Source: an uncultured Roseobacter sp. (lineage in GTDB: Bacteria; Pseudomonadota; Alphaproteobacteria; Rhodobacterales; Rhodobacteraceae). Taken from it: a stretch of 64,000 nt of DNA. The position numbers and the translations under genes were made by a program. The stretch's first letter is position 1. Each line of letters opens with the position of its first letter. The stretch covers positions 409,252 through 473,251 of the forward strand of contig NZ_CANLQB010000004.1 of NCBI RefSeq assembly GCF_947493125.1. The letters are read 5' to 3'. Under the pieces are notes generated by a model, which saw nothing but the letters and a program-made list of their open reading frames with translations, was not told where the DNA came from and ran no database searches. This document shows, piece by piece, positions 31,228-40,839 of the stretch.

Positions 31228-31440
31228 TCACGCCGACACGATGGCCGCGCAGCGACAGGTCGCGCTCATAAGTGGCTTTGACGTGATTGAGCGCCTTTAC
31301 AAGCGATCAGGTTTTACCTGATCCCGCGCCTGCAAATAGAAAGAAGCAGCGCGGACTCGCAAGATCGAGATAGGAGGCAATCTCCTCGTCAACCGGATCG
31401 TCGAGAGCGATGTTGCTGAGTTCAGCGGCTTCGGCTGTCA
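31225..31440 (-). pseudogene. UvrD/Rep-type helicase, N-terminal fragment with stop codon
   Basis: Begins at ATG 31440 (MTAEAAELSNIALDDP), reaches Walker A FFLFAGAGSGKT, hits an in-frame TGA just after it (31319-31321), and then continues as SLVKALNHVKATYERDLSLR and VGVITY before being cut off at the ArdA fragment. This is the start of a superfamily 1 helicase. The start overlaps the upstream gene stop as ATGA, so it was once the second gene of a coupled pair. Confidence 0.72.
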
Positions 31441-31830
31441 TGCTTCTGGCTGCTCCTCTGCGGCGGGAGCAACTTTGGTGACGATCAGGCCCAGGTCTTC
31501 CTGTCGCTCCGTCAGTTGACCGGATAGCCATTTCAGTCCGTCGAGGATGTAGAATGGCGGCTGCAATTTCTTTGGGTCATCAAGCTCAAGCAGATTGAGG
31601 GCGAACTCCGCTCTTACCCCTGTTTTCAGTGAATCGAGAATGGCTTCAACCAATACCGCGACATCGCCGCTGTTCTCGATCGCTGTCTTGAATTTCGCCC
31701 ACAGGCCGGCGTGATCGGACTCGCCGAACAATGTATGGTTCTCAAGCACGAGCGCGTCTTCAAGCGTATTACAAAGCGCCTCGGCCTTTTCGGGAATAGC
31801 CAAACCTTCTAGGAGGACGAGGCGCAAGGG
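31438..31830 (-). pseudogene. C-terminal fragment, possibly of an OLD-type nuclease
   Basis: About 130 residues (VLLEGLAIPEKAEALCNTLE, GVRAEFALNLLELDDPKKLQ, PPFYILDGLKWLSGQLTERQ) that end in an ATGA overlap with the helicase fragment. The N-terminal side is cut off at the edge of the IS5-type remnant. The position before a UvrD-like helicase is that of the ATPase-nuclease in Gabija-type or similar two-gene defence operons. The fragment has no diagnostic motif, so this identity is a hypothesis. Confidence 0.45.
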
Positions 31831-32232
31831 CAGTATGAACACCAAGCTGCATGCGATTTGCGACGGCCAGGGACGGCCATTGAACCACTTTGTAACTGCT
31901 GGATCGCTCAGTGATTACATCGGCACAAGTGCACTCGTGCGCAGTTTGCCGAAGGTAGACTGACGGCTCGGAGATCGCGGATATGACGTCGACTGTTTCA
32001 GAGGAGCGTTGAAAGACAAAGGGATACGCGCATGCATCCCAGGCAGGAAGCAACAAAGGACCCCCATCCGATACGACAAGCGCCGTAACCGCATTGAGAT
32101 CATGTTCGGCAGCCTCAAAGACTGGAGGCGTGTGGCGACCCGATACGACAGATGTCCAAAGGTATTTCTATCAGCAATCGCCCCCCGCAGCTCTCGTCAT
32201 CTATTGGTTATGAGCCCTGAGCCTAGTCAAAA
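31831..32232 (+). mobile_element. IS5-family transposase remnant
   Basis: The plus strand reads MNTKLHAICDGQGRPLNHFV, then an in-frame TGA, GDRGYDVDCFR, IRACIPGRKQQRTPIRYD and NRIEIMFGSLKDWRRVATRY. This is the second half of an IS5-group DDE transposase, keeping an Asp (GDRGYD) and the Glu (RIEIMFG). The last codons are shifted out of frame before the usual TATTGGTTATGA ending near 32213. The first half and left end are missing. It truncates the nuclease-like fragment. Confidence 0.75.
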
Positions 32233-32795
32233 TCTCTGCGGAGATCGACCATGTATTCGCCCAAGGACTGATCTGGCAGGATGAGTTGAACGCTCTGTAA
32301 GATCAACAACCTGCCGCGCAGGCCGCACTTCAGCCGCAGAAGAAGAGAAGCGCGATGCGGCATGAGCCAGAAGCGAGTATAATGCAAAAAAACCGGGCTT
32401 CTTCGGACGGCTGTTCAAGCGCAAACAACACCGAATCCGCCTGTCGAATGCTGTCAAATATGCATTGACTGAAAGTCAGGTGGAAGAAGGCTGGTTCGAT
32501 GCGAAAGCTGCATCTGATCGCCGTCATGTTGACCTAGCAGGCCAGCTGCTGCTCTCTCAAGCGTTGCACGCTTTTCAAAGGTGAAACGGATTTCTTCGGA
32601 ACCCCTCTGACCTGGATTGCGGTCGCTATGAGATTGATCATTGCGGCCATTGTTGCGCCGTACGGTCAGATAGATGATGTTTGTACTACTCCTGCACGGT
32701 TGGTTGTATAACCGGCAAGTCAGCAACCAATCACGACTTGATACCTGCGATGCCTTTGTCGGATGCTGCCGTGATCGCACCTCTCAGCCTACGTC
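32233..32795. other. Unassigned spacer between graveyard and hemA
   Basis: About 560 bp with only short reading frames. One plus-strand frame near 32390-32570 (KPGFFGRLFKRKQHRIRL, then ALTESQVEEGWFDAKAAS) looks protein-like but has no clear start and no recognised family. No promoter, repeat or RNA gene was identified. Confidence 0.4.
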
Positions 32796-34010
32796 CTATG
32801 CAACTGCCCGGTTGAGCGCACATTGAGACCAAAGGTCCGAGAGCGCCGCCACGAGGCGTTCAATATCCTCCTCGGTGTGCAGCGGCGATGGTGTGATGCG
32901 CAGGCGCTCCGTCCCCTTCAGCACGGTCGGATAGTTGATCGGCTGCACATAGATGCGGCGGTTTTCCAGCAAGGCGTCACTCAGAAACTTGGCCTTGAAG
33001 GGATCGCCCACCATGACCGGGACGATGTGACTGGGGTTATCCAGATGTGGCAGCCGCATTGCGTCGAGCCGCGTCCGTAGCTTCGCCACATTGGCCTGCT
33101 GCCGCCTGCGTTCCAGATCGCTGCGGCGCAGGTGCCGGACGGAAGCCAGCGCGCCCGCGGCCAGCGCCGGGGGCAAGGCGGTGGTGAAGATGAACCCGCT
33201 GGCAAAAGATCGGACGAAATCACAAAGCGCCGCTGATCCCGCGATGTAGCCGCCCATGACGCCGAAGGCCTTTCCCAAAGTCCCCTCGATCAGGGATACG
33301 CGATGCGCCACGCCGTCGCGCTCAGCGATGCCGCCGCCTTGTGACCCATAAAGACCGACCGCGTGCACCTCGTCGAGATAGGTCATGGCTCCGTGCGCCT
33401 CAGCCACATCTAGGATCTCGGCGATTGGCGCAATGTCGCCGTCCATGGAATAGACGGATTCAAAGGCAACCACGCGGGCGCCACCCGAAGGCAAAGACGC
33501 CAACTTGCGGTTCAGATCCTCGGAGTCGTTGTGCTTCCAGATGACCTTGTTGGCGCGGGAATGGCGTATGCCTTCGATCATCGACGCGTGGTTCATTTCG
33601 TCCGATAGAATCGTGCAGCCCGGCAACCGCGCGCCCAGCGTGCTGAGGCTGGCCCAGTTGGACACATAGCCCGAGGTAAACAGCAGCGCGGCCTCCTTGC
33701 CATGAAGATCCGCCAGCTCAGCTTCTAGCGCGACGTGCTGGACAGCGGTGCCAGAGATGTTGCGTGTCCCACCGGCCCCAGCCCCATCCCGAAGAGCGGC
33801 GTCCGCCACGGCTTGCCGCACGAAATCGGCCTTGCCCATGCCAAGATAGTCGTTGGAACACCACACAGTCACCGGGCGTCGGGTGTTGCATCTGTGCATC
33901 TTCGCTTGGGGCGCAGTGGCGGCCTCTCGCTCCAGCTTGGCGAACACACGGTAGTTGCCTTCCGATTTGAGCTGGTCCAGATGGTCGGCAAAAAAGGCGT
34001 CGTAATCCAT
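32796..34010 (-). CDS. hemA: 5-aminolevulinate synthase
   Basis: 404-aa PLP enzyme that condenses glycine and succinyl-CoA to 5-aminolevulinate, the first step of tetrapyrrole synthesis in Alphaproteobacteria. It has [27 protein letters not shown] and the PLP lysine in [13 protein letters not shown]. Start at 34010 follows GGGAGAA at 7-nt spacing. It sits 64 bp after the last gene of the nir cluster with an FNR/Nnr-like box between, so it probably responds to denitrifying conditions. Alphaproteobacteria often have a second copy elsewhere (hemT or another hemA). Confidence 0.95.
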   Translation of the reverse strand: MDYDAFFADHLDQLKSEGNYRVFAKLEREAATAPQAKMHRCNTRRPVTVWCSNDYLGMGKADFVRQAVADAALRDGAGAGGTRNISGTAVQHVALEAELADLHGKEAALLFTSGYVSNWASLSTLGARLPGCTILSDEMNHASMIEGIRHSRANKVIWKHNDSEDLNRKLASLPSGGARVVAFESVYSMDGDIAPIAEILDVAEAHGAMTYLDEVHAVGLYGSQGGGIAERDGVAHRVSLIEGTLGKAFGVMGGYIAGSAALCDFVRSFASGFIFTTALPPALAAGALASVRHLRRSDLERRRQQANVAKLRTRLDAMRLPHLDNPSHIVPVMVGDPFKAKFLSDALLENRRIYVQPINYPTVLKGTERLRITPSPLHTEEDIERLVAALSDLWSQCALNRAVA

Positions 34011-34063
34011 ACCGGTTTCTCCCGAAGTTATGATTATCAAACCGGGGAGAAACAGAGATGGCC

Positions 34064-34077
34064 TTGACCTTGGTTAG
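34064..34077. promoter_or_regulatory. FNR/Nnr-like box upstream of hemA
   Basis: TTGACCTTGGTTAG matches the boxes before nirS, norC and nosR except in the last base and one inner base. It is centred 60 bp before the hemA start, within the 54-72 bp range of the others. It overlaps the stop of the small upstream gene. Confidence 0.6.
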
Positions 34078-34316
34078 GTGGTCTCGTCGGCCTGATCCAT
34101 CAGATGCCGGAGCCAGCGACCGGTCGCCCAGGTGGCGGGCACGCCAAGACCAATAGACCATTTGACGGCGGTGATCGGCGCCAACGACCTGAGCCCGACA
34201 ACGGGAGCCATCAGGCCCAGCATGAAGAGGTTGATCGCCACGGCCCCCGCGGCAAAGGGATAGAGCAGCAGTGCCAGTTTCCAAACCGGCCAGCTTGCAG
34301 GCGGAGGCGCGCTCAT
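34074..34316 (-). CDS. Small membrane protein of the nir cluster
   Basis: 80-aa protein with two hydrophobic helices (LALLLYPFAAGAVAINLFML and the region around GLGVPATWATG). Its start overlaps the chelatase stop as ATGA, so it is translated as the last gene of the nir operon. I do not recognise the family. A role in membrane-side haem d1 biogenesis or transport would be speculation. Confidence 0.7.
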   Translation of the reverse strand: MSAPPPASWPVWKLALLLYPFAAGAVAINLFMLGLMAPVVGLRSLAPITAVKWSIGLGVPATWATGRWLRHLMDQADETT

Positions 34317-35035
34317 GCCGCGGAGGCGCGTTGAAGATGGGTGATCGCCGCCAGCGCCAGCGCCGTCGTCTCCGGCCAGACACCCACCGGGTCGAGAACC
34401 GGCCCGTCAAACGCCGCGGCGGCAAGCTCTTCAGGCAGATCACCGGTGACGTGGCCAGCGCGTGCTGCGAAGAACGGCAGCACGATGGCTTGCCCGCTGC
34501 GCCGCGCGATATCGCGGATCGCGGGCGGCTCATCCACATAGCAGGGGTGAATCGCCTTGAACCCACCTCTCCGGGCCAATGCCTTGGCTGCGGCTTCAGT
34601 CGCTTCACGAGGCTTGGCGCTCGACGGCGAGCCATGAGCTGCGAGGATCACGGTGGTTTGCTCTGGGGCCCAGCCCAATTGATCGAGCCGCACCTGCAGG
34701 CGGGCGGTCATCAACTCGCCTAAGCCCGGCATCAGTCCCAAGGGCGGTGTTGAGACCCACCGCGACAGCCCTGCCTCCGCCAACCGGTTGGGCAGATGCG
34801 TGCGCACAAACCACCCGTCCGACATGAACCACGGGCACAGGATGGGGTCTTCAAGTCCCGCAACCACTTTTGGCAATACAGTCCGGGCCGCGAGCGTGAC
34901 CGCACGCACCTCCCTGCCGGGCAGTAGGGCGCGAAACCGACAGGCCAGATCCCGCATCGCGATCTCCTGGCTCACCGGGTGCGAGGGGGAGCCATGGGAT
35001 ACCACAAGAACCGCGCGCTCAGTGGCTTGTGCCAT
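34313..35035 (-). CDS. CbiX/SirB-like sirohydrochlorin chelatase
   Basis: 240-aa two-lobed chelatase-type protein. Each half begins with a His-containing motif, VLVVSHGSPSHP and VILAAHGSPSSAKP, and the second half has VLPFFAARAGHVTGDLPEEL. Chelatases of this family insert iron or cobalt into sirohydrochlorin. In a nir cluster the logical role is iron insertion to give sirohaem, the precursor of haem d1, after NirE makes precorrin-2. The start at 35035 overlaps the nirN end by 17 nt. Confidence 0.78.
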   Translation of the reverse strand: MAQATERAVLVVSHGSPSHPVSQEIAMRDLACRFRALLPGREVRAVTLAARTVLPKVVAGLEDPILCPWFMSDGWFVRTHLPNRLAEAGLSRWVSTPPLGLMPGLGELMTARLQVRLDQLGWAPEQTTVILAAHGSPSSAKPREATEAAAKALARRGGFKAIHPCYVDEPPAIRDIARRSGQAIVLPFFAARAGHVTGDLPEELAAAAFDGPVLDPVGVWPETTALALAAITHLQRASAA

Positions 35036-36566
35036 CGGAGAAGGTAATCTTGTTGAAAACATTATACTTTCCTGACGGTTTACTCATGGGCAGGCGTTTG
35101 ACTTCTTCCAGCGTCCGCGCGTCATAGATCAACAGCGCGCCGTCCTGCTCCCACAGGCTGACCAGCGCGTGACGACCCGCACGGTCAAACTCCACATGGG
35201 CCAGCGTCTTTCCGGGTATAGGGCGCAGCGTTTTCACGATCTGCAACGTCTCCTTGTCGATCACGTGCATCACGTCCCGATTTGGTCCGAAGAACACATC
35301 TGCCCAGAGGTAGGGCGAATTTTCATGACTGCGCAGGAAAAAACCGGGGCCCATGGTCTCGATCTGGTGAACCACCTTCCAGGTCTCGACGTCGATGACC
35401 GACAGCTTCGCCTCGCGCAGATGCGGCGTCGCCATCACGCGGCGGCCCTGATGCTCCCAGGAAATGCCCGAGCCCAGATGCGGCAAACCCGAAAGCGGTA
35501 ATTCATGCGTTTCGCGCCCGACGTTGAGGTTAACCACGACGCCCCGGTCGCTGTCCCGCGCGGCGCCGATCAAAAAGCGATAGTCCGGCGTGAAGAAGAA
35601 ATCGTCCAACGGCTCTGTCACCTCGATCCGGCGCCGGGCAAAGAGCCCTTCGGACGAGGCAATCGCTTCGACCATGCCCTTCTCGCGGCTGTGCACAAAA
35701 CCCTCATAGACCGGTTCTGCATTGGGATCGGTCGCGACTTCCCAGATTTCGGGGATATCCTTGAGGGCCAGAATGAAACTGTCGCGTTGCGGGGCCTGAT
35801 AGACGGCGGAAACGCGTGAGCTCTCGCCACTCTTCCCGACCACACCAAAGATCTTCTCGACCGACAGATCTGCCGTTGACAGGATCGTCAGGCTATGCGG
35901 CAGATAGTTGGCGACGGCGAGGTGTTGGCCGTCCTTGGAAATGGCCACATTGCGGCTGTTCACACCCGCACGCAGGCGCGCCACCTCCTGCATCGCCCAT
36001 AGATCGATCTTTTGCACCCACCCGTCGCGGGACATCACGAAGACAAACCGACCATCGGGGGTGAACTTCGGGCCCCCATGCACCGCCAGCGGAGTAGGCA
36101 AACGAGCCAGCACCTCAAAGCTGTCACCGTCCACCACGCTGAGGTGATGATCTCCCGTCTCGACCACCACGAAGAGGTTCAGGGGATCGGCCTCGTGCAG
36201 TGGTGCGTCCGGTGCCGCATACGCGGGATTGACCTGCAGCGTGTCGGCGATGCGCACGGCATCCCAGACGGGGATCTCGGGCAGAGGCGTGTGCAGATAG
36301 GCGGCGAGTTCCACGATCTCCTCCGCGCTGATCTGGTCGGAGAACCCCGGCATCTGTGTGCTGACGCGGCCTTGCGCGATCACGGCTTCGAGCGTCTCGC
36401 CCTTGAGCCGGCGCAGGCTTTCGGGGATCAGCGCCGGGCCGACGCTGCCCAGCCGATCATCGCCATGGCACACTGCGCAGTGGGTGGCATAGAGCACGGC
36501 TGGTTCCGCCTGCACCGCCATGGGCGCAAGGGTCAGCAGACTAAGAGAAATTATGCGCCGGATCAT
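35019..36566 (-). CDS. nirN: NirN, haem d1 maturation dehydrogenase
   Basis: 515-aa periplasmic protein with a signal peptide, an N-terminal cytochrome c domain (CAVCH about residue 31) and an eight-bladed propeller like the d1 domain of NirS. NirN oxidises a propionate side chain of dihydro-haem d1 in the last step of cofactor synthesis. Length is close to nirN of other denitrifiers and shorter than NirS. Start follows GGGAGG. It overlaps nirJ by 26 nt. Confidence 0.9.
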   Translation of the reverse strand: MIRRIISLSLLTLAPMAVQAEPAVLYATHCAVCHGDDRLGSVGPALIPESLRRLKGETLEAVIAQGRVSTQMPGFSDQISAEEIVELAAYLHTPLPEIPVWDAVRIADTLQVNPAYAAPDAPLHEADPLNLFVVVETGDHHLSVVDGDSFEVLARLPTPLAVHGGPKFTPDGRFVFVMSRDGWVQKIDLWAMQEVARLRAGVNSRNVAISKDGQHLAVANYLPHSLTILSTADLSVEKIFGVVGKSGESSRVSAVYQAPQRDSFILALKDIPEIWEVATDPNAEPVYEGFVHSREKGMVEAIASSEGLFARRRIEVTEPLDDFFFTPDYRFLIGAARDSDRGVVVNLNVGRETHELPLSGLPHLGSGISWEHQGRRVMATPHLREAKLSVIDVETWKVVHQIETMGPGFFLRSHENSPYLWADVFFGPNRDVMHVIDKETLQIVKTLRPIPGKTLAHVEFDRAGRHALVSLWEQDGALLIYDARTLEEVKRLPMSKPSGKYNVFNKITFSDGTSH

Positions 36567-37752
36567 GTCGCCTCCCGGTGAATCTGCGCAACGCCACGCG
36601 AGGCACCTCCGCCTCCAGCCCGATCTCGGCGTCGCTCAGATAACAGGCCGGGTCTTCCTCCCAAGGGTCGCCGGTGAGCTGCAGCGCCCGGATGCGCGTG
36701 TTGCCGCCGCAGACCGATTTGTGGGCACAGGCGCCGCAGCGCCCTTTCAGCGGTCTGGGCCGGGTGCGCAGCAGCGCCAGCATCTCATCCAACCCGGTCC
36801 AGAGGTCGGAGAATTTGGATTCTTTGACATTGCCGATGGTATAGTCGGACCAATAGGTATCGGGGTGGACCTTGCCAGTGGGGTCGATGTTGGCGACCCC
36901 CGCGCCAGAGGAGTTACCGCCCCAAGCCTCCAAATGCGCACTCAGATGGGCGATCTGCTCAGGCTCGAACCGCGCAGTCGCCCAGTTCAGAAAGCGCACC
37001 GCATCCGCGTCATTATTGCCGGTGACAACTTCAAAATGCCGATCCTCTTGCAAGGCGGTCCAGGCCCGGTCGATCAGCAGGTCGACACAAGCCCGCGCCC
37101 TCATGTGCCCCGCATCTTCGCCACGGTTCTTGTTGCCCCGCCCGGCATAAACCAGATGCGACAGGTAGAACTTGTCGATCCCCTCCGCCTCGCAGAGATC
37201 GAGTATGGCGGGCAGCTGGTCGCTGTTGTCCTCGGTCGGCGTGAAGCGCAGACCCACCTTGATGTCATGCGCCTTGCACAGGCGCGCGCCCGCAAGGGCC
37301 GCGTCAAAGGCGCCCGCCTGCCCGCGAAACCAGTCGTTGGTGGCGCTGACCCCGTCAATGCTGATGCCGACGTAGTTGAACCCGATCTCCGCGATCTCTT
37401 TCACAGCCGCTTCGTCGATCCGCGTACCGTTTGTGGACAGCGCGAGATAGCGGACATTCTCGCGTGCGTACCGCGCAAGATCGAACAGATCGGGACGCGA
37501 GAGCGGCTCCCCCCCCGACAGAATGAGCGCCGGGATGTTGAAACTGGCCAAGTCATCGATCACGCCCATGGCCTGCTCGGTCGACAGCTCACCGGGAAAG
37601 ATGTTGTCGGATGACGTTGTATAGCAGTGACGGCACTTCAGATTACAGCGGCGTGTCAGGTTCCAGATCACTACGGGTCGGACGGGGCCGCGCCGTGTGC
37701 GCGTCGGTGTCGGGGTGATCAGCTGTTCCATGTATTGGCTCAGTCGAAACAT
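36541..37752 (-). CDS. nirJ: NirJ radical SAM protein of haem d1 synthesis
   Basis: 403-aa radical SAM enzyme. The SAM cluster motif CNLKCRHC lies near residue 36 and a SPASM-like C-terminal cluster region has [12 protein letters not shown]. NirJ removes propionate groups from didecarboxysirohaem during haem d1 synthesis. Its start shares one base with the nirH stop (TGATG). Length is normal for NirJ. Confidence 0.94.
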   Translation of the reverse strand: MFRLSQYMEQLITPTPTRTRRGPVRPVVIWNLTRRCNLKCRHCYTTSSDNIFPGELSTEQAMGVIDDLASFNIPALILSGGEPLSRPDLFDLARYARENVRYLALSTNGTRIDEAAVKEIAEIGFNYVGISIDGVSATNDWFRGQAGAFDAALAGARLCKAHDIKVGLRFTPTEDNSDQLPAILDLCEAEGIDKFYLSHLVYAGRGNKNRGEDAGHMRARACVDLLIDRAWTALQEDRHFEVVTGNNDADAVRFLNWATARFEPEQIAHLSAHLEAWGGNSSGAGVANIDPTGKVHPDTYWSDYTIGNVKESKFSDLWTGLDEMLALLRTRPRPLKGRCGACAHKSVCGGNTRIRALQLTGDPWEEDPACYLSDAEIGLEAEVPRVALRRFTGRRHDPAHNFS

Positions 37753-38243
37753 CAGCGCGCTCCTTTTCTGGCCAGACGCAGGCCGGTTTTCTTGAGGATC
37801 TGCGTGGAATAGAGCACGTCGCAGGCGCGCACCGCATCGCCGAGAAAGCTCTTGAGCCGGTCGCGTTTGGCCTCGACCTCGGCGAGGTCTGTACCGTGCA
37901 GCATGGCAAAGAGGTTGTAGGGCCACAGCGGCATATAACGCGGACGCAGATAGCAATGGGTCACATCCTCCATCGCACCGACCAGCGCGCCCAGCCCTTC
38001 GGCCTGCGCATCCTCGATGTCCCAAACTGTCATGCCATTGGCGACCATCCCCAGTTTGTAATGGTCGGGTGCAATGCCGATGCGCCGGATGGCGCCTTTG
38101 GTCTTCAGTGCTTCCAGACGCTGCATCACGTCCGCTTCGCGCATCCCCAGTTGGTCCGCGATCTGCGTGTAGGGCTGCGGCACCAGCGGCAAGCCGGCCT
38201 GGCAGGCCTCGATCAGCGCGCGGTCCTCCGGTGAAAGGTTCAT
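37752..38243 (-). CDS. nirH: NirH, sirohaem decarboxylase subunit
   Basis: 163-aa AsnC/Lrp-fold protein: [57 protein letters not shown]. With NirDL and NirG it forms the sirohaem decarboxylase. The start at 38243 overlaps the nirG stop as ATGA. The helix-turn-helix here is structural, not a DNA-binding regulator in this context. Confidence 0.88.
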   Translation of the reverse strand: MNLSPEDRALIEACQAGLPLVPQPYTQIADQLGMREADVMQRLEALKTKGAIRRIGIAPDHYKLGMVANGMTVWDIEDAQAEGLGALVGAMEDVTHCYLRPRYMPLWPYNLFAMLHGTDLAEVEAKRDRLKSFLGDAVRACDVLYSTQILKKTGLRLARKGAR

Positions 38244-38689
38244 GCCGCCACCCGGAAGCCGACGAAGAATTCCTTCAGCTTGGGAAACTGGTACACGGGC
38301 AGACCTGTCGCGGCTTCGATCCGCGCGGCGGCCTCGCCAATGCCAACGGGCGTCTCGGTGGCCAAAACGAACCACATATTCAGCCGGTGATCGCGGGCGT
38401 AGTTATGTGCCACCTCCTCGAACCCGTTCACCTGGTCTGTCACAGCGTCAAACTCATCTGGCGGCACTTCCATGGCGCAGAGGCAAAAGGCGCCGCCCAT
38501 AGCAGCCGCATCCAGAAAAGGCCCGAACCGGGTGATGACACGGCTGTCCTTCATCGCCGCCAATCGCACAATCAATTCATCTTCGCGAAGCCCTAGTTGA
38601 TCCGCAGCGCGGGCAAAGGGGCGGGATGTGACAGGAAATCCCGATTGCAGCGCGTTGATGATCCGAAGGTCGGTCTCGTCAAGCTCCAT
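38240..38689 (-). CDS. nirG: NirG, sirohaem decarboxylase subunit
   Basis: 149-aa AsnC-fold protein: [20 protein letters not shown] and [20 protein letters not shown]. The YxRDHxxNMWF segment is characteristic of the NirDLGH family. It overlaps nirDL by 11 nt and nirH by 4 nt. It is part of the haem d1 decarboxylase complex. Confidence 0.88.
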   Translation of the reverse strand: MELDETDLRIINALQSGFPVTSRPFARAADQLGLREDELIVRLAAMKDSRVITRFGPFLDAAAMGGAFCLCAMEVPPDEFDAVTDQVNGFEEVAHNYARDHRLNMWFVLATETPVGIGEAAARIEAATGLPVYQFPKLKEFFVGFRVAA

Positions 38690-39674
38690 CTTTGTTGTCT
38701 CCGGCGGCCATGTCGATCAGCGCGCCCTGCTGGCGAAAGCAGCGGACACTGAACAAAACACGATACTCATAGGGCACCAATTTCGCGGCCACGCGGGCCT
38801 GGCTGAGCACATCCAGCGTCTCGGCCCGGCTGCGGCCATGGATCATGCAATAAAGCGTGTAGGGCCAGACGTCCGGCACCGGCCTACGCTCGTAACACAA
38901 GGTCACGCCCTGCACCGCCGTTAGCGCGGTGCCGCAGGCCTCAATCTCTTTGGGCGGGACGACAAAGACGCACATGGCATTGGCCCGCCAGCCCAAAGCG
39001 CGGTGCCGCACGATCACGCCGATGCGGGACAGGATACCGGCCCTGGCCAGCGCTCGGACGCGCGCGATAATATCGCCCTCACTTCGGCCCAAACGGTCGG
39101 CGAGTTCGGCAAACGGGCAAGCCGTGGCCGCCATGCCGTCGGAGAGTGCCTGCATCACGGCGCGGTCGCCCGGTTCGATCACAACATCGCCATTGACCGC
39201 TCGCGGCTGCGGCAACCTGTTGGAGCCGTCCAATGCAAAGCCAAGGTCTACGTTGAACGGGCGCTGTAGCCGCAGGTCAAGCACTTGTAGGCCGGTCCCA
39301 TCTGCAATCCGAGACAGGATGTCATCCACAAACCCGCGCGTCGGTCCGGTGGCGACAAACCAGATGTTCCAAGTGTTCTCACGCTCGTAGGAGTGATTCA
39401 CGCCCTCTTGGGCATTAATCACCTCGGCCACAGCGTCGAGCCGGTCCTGCGGGGCGGCAACAGCCGCCAGGGTGCTGGCCGCCAGCGTATTTGGGCGGCA
39501 GGTGGCGCCAATGCGGCTGATCGCACCAATGCGCAGCAGGTCTTGTAGCCGGTCGATGATCCGGTCTTCGGTTGTGTCCAGCCGCGCGGCGATGTCCTGG
39601 AAAGGACGCGACACCAGCGGCAGCGCCCGCTGCCAGTCATTCATCAGCCTCCAATCCAGGGCATCCAGCGTCAT
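38679..39674 (-). CDS. nirD: NirDL fusion, sirohaem decarboxylase subunit
   Basis: 331 aa made of two AsnC-type units, residues ~1-160 (ALDWRLMNDWQRALPLVSRP, SYERENTWNIWFVATGPTRG) and ~170-331 (GDRAVMQALSDGMAATACPF, CYERRPVPDVWPYTLYCMIH). NirD and NirL are separate in Pseudomonas but fused in Paracoccus-type clusters. Start at 39674 follows AGGA. It converts sirohaem to didecarboxysirohaem together with NirG and NirH. Confidence 0.88.
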   Translation of the reverse strand: MTLDALDWRLMNDWQRALPLVSRPFQDIAARLDTTEDRIIDRLQDLLRIGAISRIGATCRPNTLAASTLAAVAAPQDRLDAVAEVINAQEGVNHSYERENTWNIWFVATGPTRGFVDDILSRIADGTGLQVLDLRLQRPFNVDLGFALDGSNRLPQPRAVNGDVVIEPGDRAVMQALSDGMAATACPFAELADRLGRSEGDIIARVRALARAGILSRIGVIVRHRALGWRANAMCVFVVPPKEIEACGTALTAVQGVTLCYERRPVPDVWPYTLYCMIHGRSRAETLDVLSQARVAAKLVPYEYRVLFSVRCFRQQGALIDMAAGDNKDGA

Positions 39675-39684
39675 GTCTGTCCTT

Positions 39685-40839
39685 TCAAAGCCCAATGCGA
39701 TGCGCCCGCGCAGTGAAGAAAATGCCCGACGGCGTCTCAGCCGGGATCTCACCGATCTTCTCGAACGTCTGTGTGTCGAAAATGTCGATCCGGTTCGCGT
39801 CCCGCACAGACACCCAGACCTGATGACCGCGCGCCGTGAACTCCATGTGCAGCACCGCCGGGCCAGGCGTCAGCTTGCGCAGCACCTCGCCCGAGAGCGT
39901 GTCGATCACCTCAATCGTGTCGTTGTTGGGATGCGCGTAGTTGACCCAAACATGCCGACCGTCAGGCCGCGCCACGGCGAACACCGGCTGACCATGGGTC
40001 TTGGTTCGGCCCAGTTCGGTCAGCCGCTGCGCATCCAGCCACAACACCTCGTGTCGCCCAACGGCAGGCAGGACAAAACGGTCCCCCGCCAGCGCCCAAC
40101 CTTCTAGGTGCGGCATCTTGTAGACCGGCAGCGGTTCTTCCCCGCGCTCATAGTCAGGCAGGATGCGCTGAACCGTCGGGGGATCAAACCATAAGTCGAG
40201 TGTGCTCAGCCCGTCTTCACCAAACAAGCCCACGATGTAGCGCCGTCCGTCGCCGGTGATCAGCGCGTCATAAGGGTTACTGCCGACGCCCGTGATCTTC
40301 GTCATGGCAGGTGTGCGCCCGGCCATATCCGCGATCCAGGTCTCGCCACTGTCCCACATCGAAAACACGAAGCGTTGGCCGGGAGCGTCAACCAGCCCGA
40401 TGGTTTTGGAGCCCGTCGGAAAGTCCGCAACGGGGGCCAGCGTGCCCGCATCAAAGACTCGCACTCCGCCGGGTTCGTAGTTGGAAACCGCCACCAGCGT
40501 GCCATCGTCCGAGATCGCACCACCGATGGAATTGCCCGCCTGCATGACGCGCCCGGCGATGCTCTGCGTGACCAAATCCAGCTTGGTCAGCCCGCCATCA
40601 CGGCCAAAGACATAGGCGAACCGCTGGTCTGGCGAGAAGACGACACTGGCGTGAGAGAGATCCCCAAACCCTTCGACGCGCGCCAGCACGGCCATATCCG
40701 ACTGATCGACGATCAGCACCGACCCGGTGGCGCGTTCGATCACGACCCCCATATCGCCGGTACTATGGACCTTGACTTCGGCCGTCAGCGGCAAGCTCAC
40801 GCTCAAGAGAGTTGTCAGTAAGACCAGCAGTCGCATCAT
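39685..40839 (-). CDS. nirF: NirF, haem d1 biosynthesis protein
   Basis: 384-aa periplasmic beta-propeller with a signal peptide (MMRLLVLLTTLLSVSLPLTA), homologous to the d1 domain of NirS but without a cytochrome c domain. NirF is needed for a late step of haem d1 synthesis. The start at 40839 overlaps the nirC stop as ATGA and follows GGAGG. Confidence 0.9.
   Translation of the reverse strand: MMRLLVLLTTLLSVSLPLTAEVKVHSTGDMGVVIERATGSVLIVDQSDMAVLARVEGFGDLSHASVVFSPDQRFAYVFGRDGGLTKLDLVTQSIAGRVMQAGNSIGGAISDDGTLVAVSNYEPGGVRVFDAGTLAPVADFPTGSKTIGLVDAPGQRFVFSMWDSGETWIADMAGRTPAMTKITGVGSNPYDALITGDGRRYIVGLFGEDGLSTLDLWFDPPTVQRILPDYERGEEPLPVYKMPHLEGWALAGDRFVLPAVGRHEVLWLDAQRLTELGRTKTHGQPVFAVARPDGRHVWVNYAHPNNDTIEVIDTLSGEVLRKLTPGPAVLHMEFTARGHQVWVSVRDANRIDIFDTQTFEKIGEIPAETPSGIFFTARAHRIGL

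Noticed and set aside
31319..31321. TGA read as selenocysteine or read through in the helicase fragment
   Set aside because: Neighbouring fragments are also broken and the gene is cut off soon after, so simple decay is enough.
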